Positions 29,331-32,077 of a DNA stretch of 32,077 nt are shown here, in pieces. Each line of letters begins with the position of its first letter. Position 1 is the first letter of the stretch. The stretch covers positions 1-32,077 of the IMG/VR virus record IMGVR_UViG_3300030616_000064; one strand, given 5' to 3'. Below the pieces are notes generated by a model that saw only the letters and a list, made by a program, of their open reading frames with translations, was not told where the DNA came from and did not search any database. The stretch is from a virus. The position numbers and the translations under genes are program-made.

Positions 29331-29509
29331 TCACGTACCGGCTGCTGGCCCTGCACGCCGCGTGGCTGCTGTGGCGCTGGGTGCGCTGCCAGCTGGTGCC
29401 GACGTGCCTGCACGTGATCGGCGCGATGCTGGTGCTGGCGCTGGTGGGCGCGGCGGTGCTGAGGGTGCTGCTGTCCAGCCTGGCGGCCATGACCGGGGTG
29501 ATGCCGTGA
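29327..29509 (+). CDS. Tiny membrane protein B
   Basis: A 60-residue protein, GTG start at 29327, overlapping the previous gene by four bases. Hydrophobic segments at about 5-20 and 28-52 (HVIGAMLVLALVGAAVLRVL). Its stop again overlaps the next GTG. Antisense stretches of similar size exist, but the coupled starts support this frame. Confidence 0.55.
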   Translation: MITYRLLALHAAWLLWRWVRCQLVPTCLHVIGAMLVLALVGAAVLRVLLSSLAAMTGVMP

Positions 29510-29718
29510 GACGCTGGCGACGGCCCAACGCGGCCACGGTGTGGGCGCTCTGCGCGCTGATGTTCGCCGGGGCGCTGGCGCCGGCGGTATGCGTCGAGGC
29601 CTGGGAGTGGGCGGCCAGGCTGGCCCGGCGGGCGCGCACGGAAGTCAACGCGCGGCGCGACGAGCAGCGCTGCGAGCTGCGCCGTCTGATGCACCTGGCC
29701 GGGGGTGGCGGGCGATGA
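29506..29718 (+). CDS. Tiny membrane protein C
   Basis: A 70-residue protein, GTG start at 29506. Residues 10-28 are hydrophobic (TVWALCALMFAGALAPAVCV); the rest is a basic helix (AARLARRARTEVNARRDEQR). A single spanning helix with a cytoplasmic basic tail fits a small membrane adaptor or Rz1-like protein, but no lipobox is seen. Confidence 0.55.
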   Translation: MRRWRRPNAATVWALCALMFAGALAPAVCVEAWEWAARLARRARTEVNARRDEQRCELRRLMHLAGGGGR

Positions 29719-29978
29719 GCGCGCAGACCCCCGTCGAAGTGCGCCTGGGCGAGGACCAGTTCCAGCGGCTTTGCGCGCGCATCGAGCGCCGCATCGAGAA
29801 GCTGCTGCGCCCGGGGCAGAAGCGCGAGGTGCGTACCGCTGCCGGGTGGGCCGAAATCGTCAAGCGTGACGCCCGGACGATCAGGCGGTGGGCCGCCGAC
29901 GCGCGGAACCTCGACTGGACGGTGACCGGCAACCAGGGCCGCGAGCAGCTGATCCGCGGGCCGAAGGGGCTGGTATGA
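29715..29978 (+). CDS. Small DNA-binding-like protein
   Basis: An 87-residue protein starting at ATG 29715, overlapping the previous gene by four bases. Residues 5-33 form a charged helix (LGEDQFQRLCARIERRIEKL). Residues 42-70 resemble a helix-turn-helix (TAAGWAEIVKRDARTIRRWA) of the kind in phage excisionase/MerR-like or replication-region proteins. Its C-terminus overlaps the next gene. Function is not established; an excisionase is one possibility. Confidence 0.58.
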   Translation: MSAQTPVEVRLGEDQFQRLCARIERRIEKLLRPGQKREVRTAAGWAEIVKRDARTIRRWAADARNLDWTVTGNQGREQLIRGPKGLV

Positions 29979-30403
29979 GTTCGGGACCGATGCGGACCGA
30001 TTGCTCCTGGTGCGGCAGGATGATCTGCGACGGGGTGGTCGGCGCAGAGGGGCAGACCTTGAATCACGGGATCTGCCTGGAGTGTGCGCGCAAGACGCGA
30101 CGCAAGTACGGGCTGGCGCCGCTACATGGGGCGACAACGGGGCACGACACCGGACCGGAGTGCGACACCGCGGTACAGTCGCGCCAGCCAGAAGTCGCAC
30201 GACTGCGCCACGCCGGCGGCGCAGAGACGGCGAGGCCTGAGACGGGGGAGGGTAAGTCCACAGCGGCGCCTCCCCCCGAGGCCACCCGTTTCGAGTGCGC
30301 AGAATGCGGATGGTCGGGGGTGGACGGAGCACTGCCCGCGACCATGGTCAGGTATGGCCGCTGCCCGGACTGCGGGGCCACCGACGTGAGGGTGTGCCCG
30401 TGA
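29975..30403 (+). CDS. Double zinc-finger protein
   Basis: A 142-residue protein. An N-terminal finger (CSWC ... HGICLEC, residues 9-38) and a C-terminal ribbon (FECAEC ... GRCPDC, about 108-135) are joined by a polar, disordered linker rich in Thr, Gly and Arg. The N-terminal C-x2-C...HGICxxC pattern recurs in small phage and bacterial proteins of unknown function. It overlaps the previous gene by four bases. Confidence 0.62.
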   Translation: MSSGPMRTDCSWCGRMICDGVVGAEGQTLNHGICLECARKTRRKYGLAPLHGATTGHDTGPECDTAVQSRQPEVARLRHAGGAETARPETGEGKSTAAPPPEATRFECAECGWSGVDGALPATMVRYGRCPDCGATDVRVCP

Positions 30404-30540
30404 GATGGAACATTGACCCGGCGCGCGGCGCGGCGCCAGCGGGGCCGACTCTACGGACGCCATGCTTGTTCGGAGAACCTCACGGCCTATCACGCTCCGG
30501 GGACCACCCCCGGCGCGCCGGGACCAGCCCTTTAAGCTGA
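30400..30540 (+). CDS. Doubtful short frame
   Basis: A 46-codon frame with GTG at 30400 overlapping the preceding stop, ending at 30540. The peptide (RWNIDPARGAAPAGPTLRTP...) has no recognisable domain and Pro/Arg-rich composition. If it is not translated, 30404-30552 is a noncoding gap holding only the AAGGAG ribosome site for the next gene. Confidence 0.25.
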   Translation: MRWNIDPARGAAPAGPTLRTPCLFGEPHGLSRSGDHPRRAGTSPLS

Positions 30541-30552
30541 AGGAGTCCGCCG

Positions 30553-30831
30553 TTGAAGATGCTGCGCGCCTACCTGTGCACCAAGCCCGAATGCGCCCAC
30601 ATGGCCTACACCCTGGGATCGTTCGCGGCCCAGAAGGGGCAGGCCGTGCTGGTGCTGCCGGCCAGGTGGATCGAGGACCCGGAAAGCGCCGCCGAGGGTT
30701 ACCGCCGCCAGGCGCGCGAGGACGCCGCGCAGATCGAGGCGGCGGGCGTGAAAGCGTTCCCGGTGATGATCGAAGGCGAGCGGGTGATCACCGAGGGAGA
30801 CTGGCTCGAGTACTCGGGCGGGGTCTGCTGA
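30553..30831 (+). CDS. Hypothetical protein
   Basis: A 92-residue protein. AGGAG (30541-30545) is seven bases before TTG 30553, better than for ATG 30559. Residues 8-20 have CTKPECAHM, a short metal-binding-like motif. The remainder is an alpha/beta region with a helix (SAAEGYRRQAREDAAQIEAA) and strands around AFPVMIEGERVITEG. No known family. Stop overlaps the next ATG. Confidence 0.58.
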   Translation: MKMLRAYLCTKPECAHMAYTLGSFAAQKGQAVLVLPARWIEDPESAAEGYRRQAREDAAQIEAAGVKAFPVMIEGERVITEGDWLEYSGGVC

Positions 30832-31211
30832 TGGCCAGGCGCAAGAAGAAGCCACCGCCACGGCGCACGGCGCAGGTTGTCGAGTGCCGGATCTGCGGGG
30901 CGAAGATCGTCTGGCTGCCCGAGACCGAGGACTACTGCGCGCGCCGCGACGGGCCGTGCAACGTCGAGCCCGTAGGCATCGACCGGTGGGTCAGGTCCGA
31001 CGAGGCCGACACGCACGGGTTCACGCTGATGGGCATGCGCCTGGACGGCAAGCGCGTCGACACCGCCGACCAGGCGACCACCTACGTGGTGATATTCACC
31101 CGCCACTACTGCGCGCCCGAGGACATCGAGGAGCACCGCGCGCGCGCCGCGGCAGCCGCCGAACCGGTGCCGGAGGAGAGCTGGGGCGCAGGCCGGGCGG
31201 TGCCGGACTGA
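30831..31211 (+). CDS. Zinc-ribbon protein
   Basis: A 126-residue protein starting at ATG 30831 (TGATG overlap). A very basic N-terminus (ARRKKKPPPRRT) leads to CRICGAKIVWLPETEDYCAR, then RDGPCNVEP, forming a four-Cys zinc ribbon at about 19-45. Residues 50-100 are a beta-rich segment (TTYVVIFTRHYCAPEDIEEH). A polar tail follows. Its likely role is nucleic-acid or protein contact; no exact function can be given. Confidence 0.62.
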   Translation: MARRKKKPPPRRTAQVVECRICGAKIVWLPETEDYCARRDGPCNVEPVGIDRWVRSDEADTHGFTLMGMRLDGKRVDTADQATTYVVIFTRHYCAPEDIEEHRARAAAAAEPVPEESWGAGRAVPD

Positions 31212-31387
31212 TGCGGTGCTACGGGCGTGTTGCGGCGGTGTTGGGTGGGCTGGCGCTCGCCGGCGTGGCGGCGGCGTTCTCGCCGGTGCTGATCGCCGTG
31301 CATCTCTTCATTGCCTGGGGCGAGGGCTACTCGCTGCGGGAGGCGTGGGAGCAGCTGCGCTTCCGGCGGAGGAAGGGAGGGCGATAG
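31211..31387 (+). CDS. Small membrane protein
   Basis: A 58-residue protein. ATG 31211 overlaps the previous stop by one base. One or two hydrophobic helices span residues 6-36 (VAAVLGGLALAGVAAAFSPV, LIAVHLFIAW); the C-terminus is basic (FRRRKGGR). No family recognised. Confidence 0.52.
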   Translation: MRCYGRVAAVLGGLALAGVAAAFSPVLIAVHLFIAWGEGYSLREAWEQLRFRRRKGGR

Positions 31388-31389
31388 CA

Positions 31390-31569
31390 GTGCCGAAGTT
31401 TGCGCTGGTGATGGACGTGCCCGACGACGTGAAACCGGAGGTGCTCAAGGAGGCGGTGCGCGAGTGCCTGTGGTGCGAGCTAAGGGACTCCGAGGTCGAG
31501 GGCGAGGTGGTTTTAGGCAGTGAGGTCGAGGCCCAGGTGATCGCCTCGCTGACCATCGCGGAGCAGTGA
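31390..31569 (+). CDS. Small acidic protein
   Basis: A 59-residue protein with a GTG start (31390) just behind the upstream gene; GGAGG lies near 31368-31378. It is acidic, with FALVMDVPDDVKPEVLKEAV and EVEGEVVLGSEVEAQVIAS. It may be a small alpha/beta partner protein. No function visible. Confidence 0.52.
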   Translation: MPKFALVMDVPDDVKPEVLKEAVRECLWCELRDSEVEGEVVLGSEVEAQVIASLTIAEQ

Positions 31570-31570
31570 C

Positions 31571-31840
31571 GTGTACGAGGGCGACACCATCGAGGAGCAG
31601 TTCAAGAACATCCCGCAGGCCGACTGGCACGTGGCGATGCGCTACCGCCGCGAGTGCCTGGAGGCGGGGCGGTGCATGAGGTTCGTGGCCATGGCCGAGG
31701 CGATAGGCGGCGAACTCAACGACGACAGCAGAGCGCGCGCGGTCGTGATCCTCGAGCGGATGGTCCGCAGCGGACTGGCCGAGATCACCGACACGCCGGC
31801 GCTGTTCAGGGCGCGCAGTGCGCTGATGGAGAAGAGATGA
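31571..31840 (+). CDS. Hypothetical helical protein
   Basis: An 89-residue protein with a GTG start at 31571. It is mostly helical (DTIEEQFKNIPQADWHVAMR, CMRFVAMAEAIGGELND). The C-terminal part (LERMVRSGLAEITDTPALFR) looks like a small winged-helix or adaptor tail. Its stop overlaps the next ATG. No family assigned. Confidence 0.55.
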   Translation: MYEGDTIEEQFKNIPQADWHVAMRYRRECLEAGRCMRFVAMAEAIGGELNDDSRARAVVILERMVRSGLAEITDTPALFRARSALMEKR

Positions 31841-32077
31841 GCAGCCCGTGGATTGAGACGTTCAGCGGTAAGGTGTTCCCGCTCGCGAACCCGACGCACG
31901 GAGACATCGTGTGGGCGGATGTGGCGGCAGGGCTGGCGTTGACCAACAGGTACAGCGGCCAGACGGGTCTGACCGTCTGCGGTCGGCGGGTGCCAGTCGG
32001 CTGGTCGGTGGCGGCGCATTCGATTGTCTGCGCAGGAGTTGCCGAGCGCATGCACTACGAGCGCCAGCACGTCCTGG
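31837..32077 (+). CDS. HD-domain phosphohydrolase (YfbR-like), 3' truncated
   Basis: The frame from ATG 31837 runs off the window, with 80 residues visible. It matches the N-terminus of small phage HD-domain hydrolases: a start like WIETFSGKVFPLANPTHGDI, then ADVAAGLALTNRYSGQTG, and the SVAAHS segment (usually SVAQHS in this family) with the first metal-binding His. Members hydrolyse nucleotides such as dNMPs and probably adjust nucleotide pools in infected cells. The downstream HD motif lies outside the window, so activity cannot be judged. Confidence 0.72.
   Translation, partial: MSSPWIETFSGKVFPLANPTHGDIVWADVAAGLALTNRYSGQTGLTVCGRRVPVGWSVAAHSIVCAGVAERMHYERQHVL

Overview
The window reads as a large part of a temperate, long-tailed (siphovirus-like) phage genome. 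It is very GC-rich (about two thirds GC by eye) and densely packed, with many genes overlapping by 1-4 bases (TGATG, ATGA, GTGA). The head genes use the lambda layout: small adaptor, gpB-type portal, protease with a nested scaffold, decoration protein, HK97-fold capsid. The tail genes follow lambda order: connectors, tube, G/GT chaperone with a slippery A-run, tape measure, tip, fibre. Strong AGGAG ribosome sites, a probable lipoprotein-type leader and a signal peptide suggest a high-GC, probably Gram-negative host. The host cannot be named from the sequence.

Layout. 1-1836: end of a rightward operon of small unknown proteins, two of them cysteine-rich and one winged-helix-like, closed by a hairpin at 1873-1901. 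1913-2602 (minus): a secreted-protein gene with its own consensus sigma70-like promoter, which looks like a prophage-expressed 'moron'. 2679-3002: a divergent regulatory region. It contains a second promoter, a structured RNA of about 180 nt and a strong intrinsic terminator ending one base before the ribosome site of the first head gene. 3003-9471: head genes. 9481-11088: a zinc-ribbon protein and two membrane proteins. 11108-13594: three visibly AT-richer genes, probably acquired. 13591-25800: connectors, tail tube, chaperones, tape measure, tip, fibre. 25866-25896: late terminator. 25897-26139: probable attachment region. 26140-28326 (minus): integrase, small membrane protein, CI-type repressor. 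28327-28818: operator/promoter/leader. 28819-32077: early operon with a Cro/YdaS-like regulator, three tiny membrane proteins, zinc-ribbon proteins, and the start of an HD phosphohydrolase.

How it fits together. The repressor and Cro-like gene diverge around a promoter with a dyad, forming a lysis/lysogeny switch. Integrase is co-transcribed with the repressor and meets the late operon tail to tail at the putative attP. The only promoter I can see for the head genes lies upstream of the terminator at 2948-2990. Late expression should therefore need read-through, as at lambda pR'/6S RNA/tR' with Q. This RNA-terminator unit, next to a divergently transcribed moron, is the most interesting feature of the window. 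Terminase, endolysin and replication genes are not visible and presumably lie outside. Because tail genes and int both flank the putative attP, the sequence looks like a free or circular phage genome rather than an integrated prophage.
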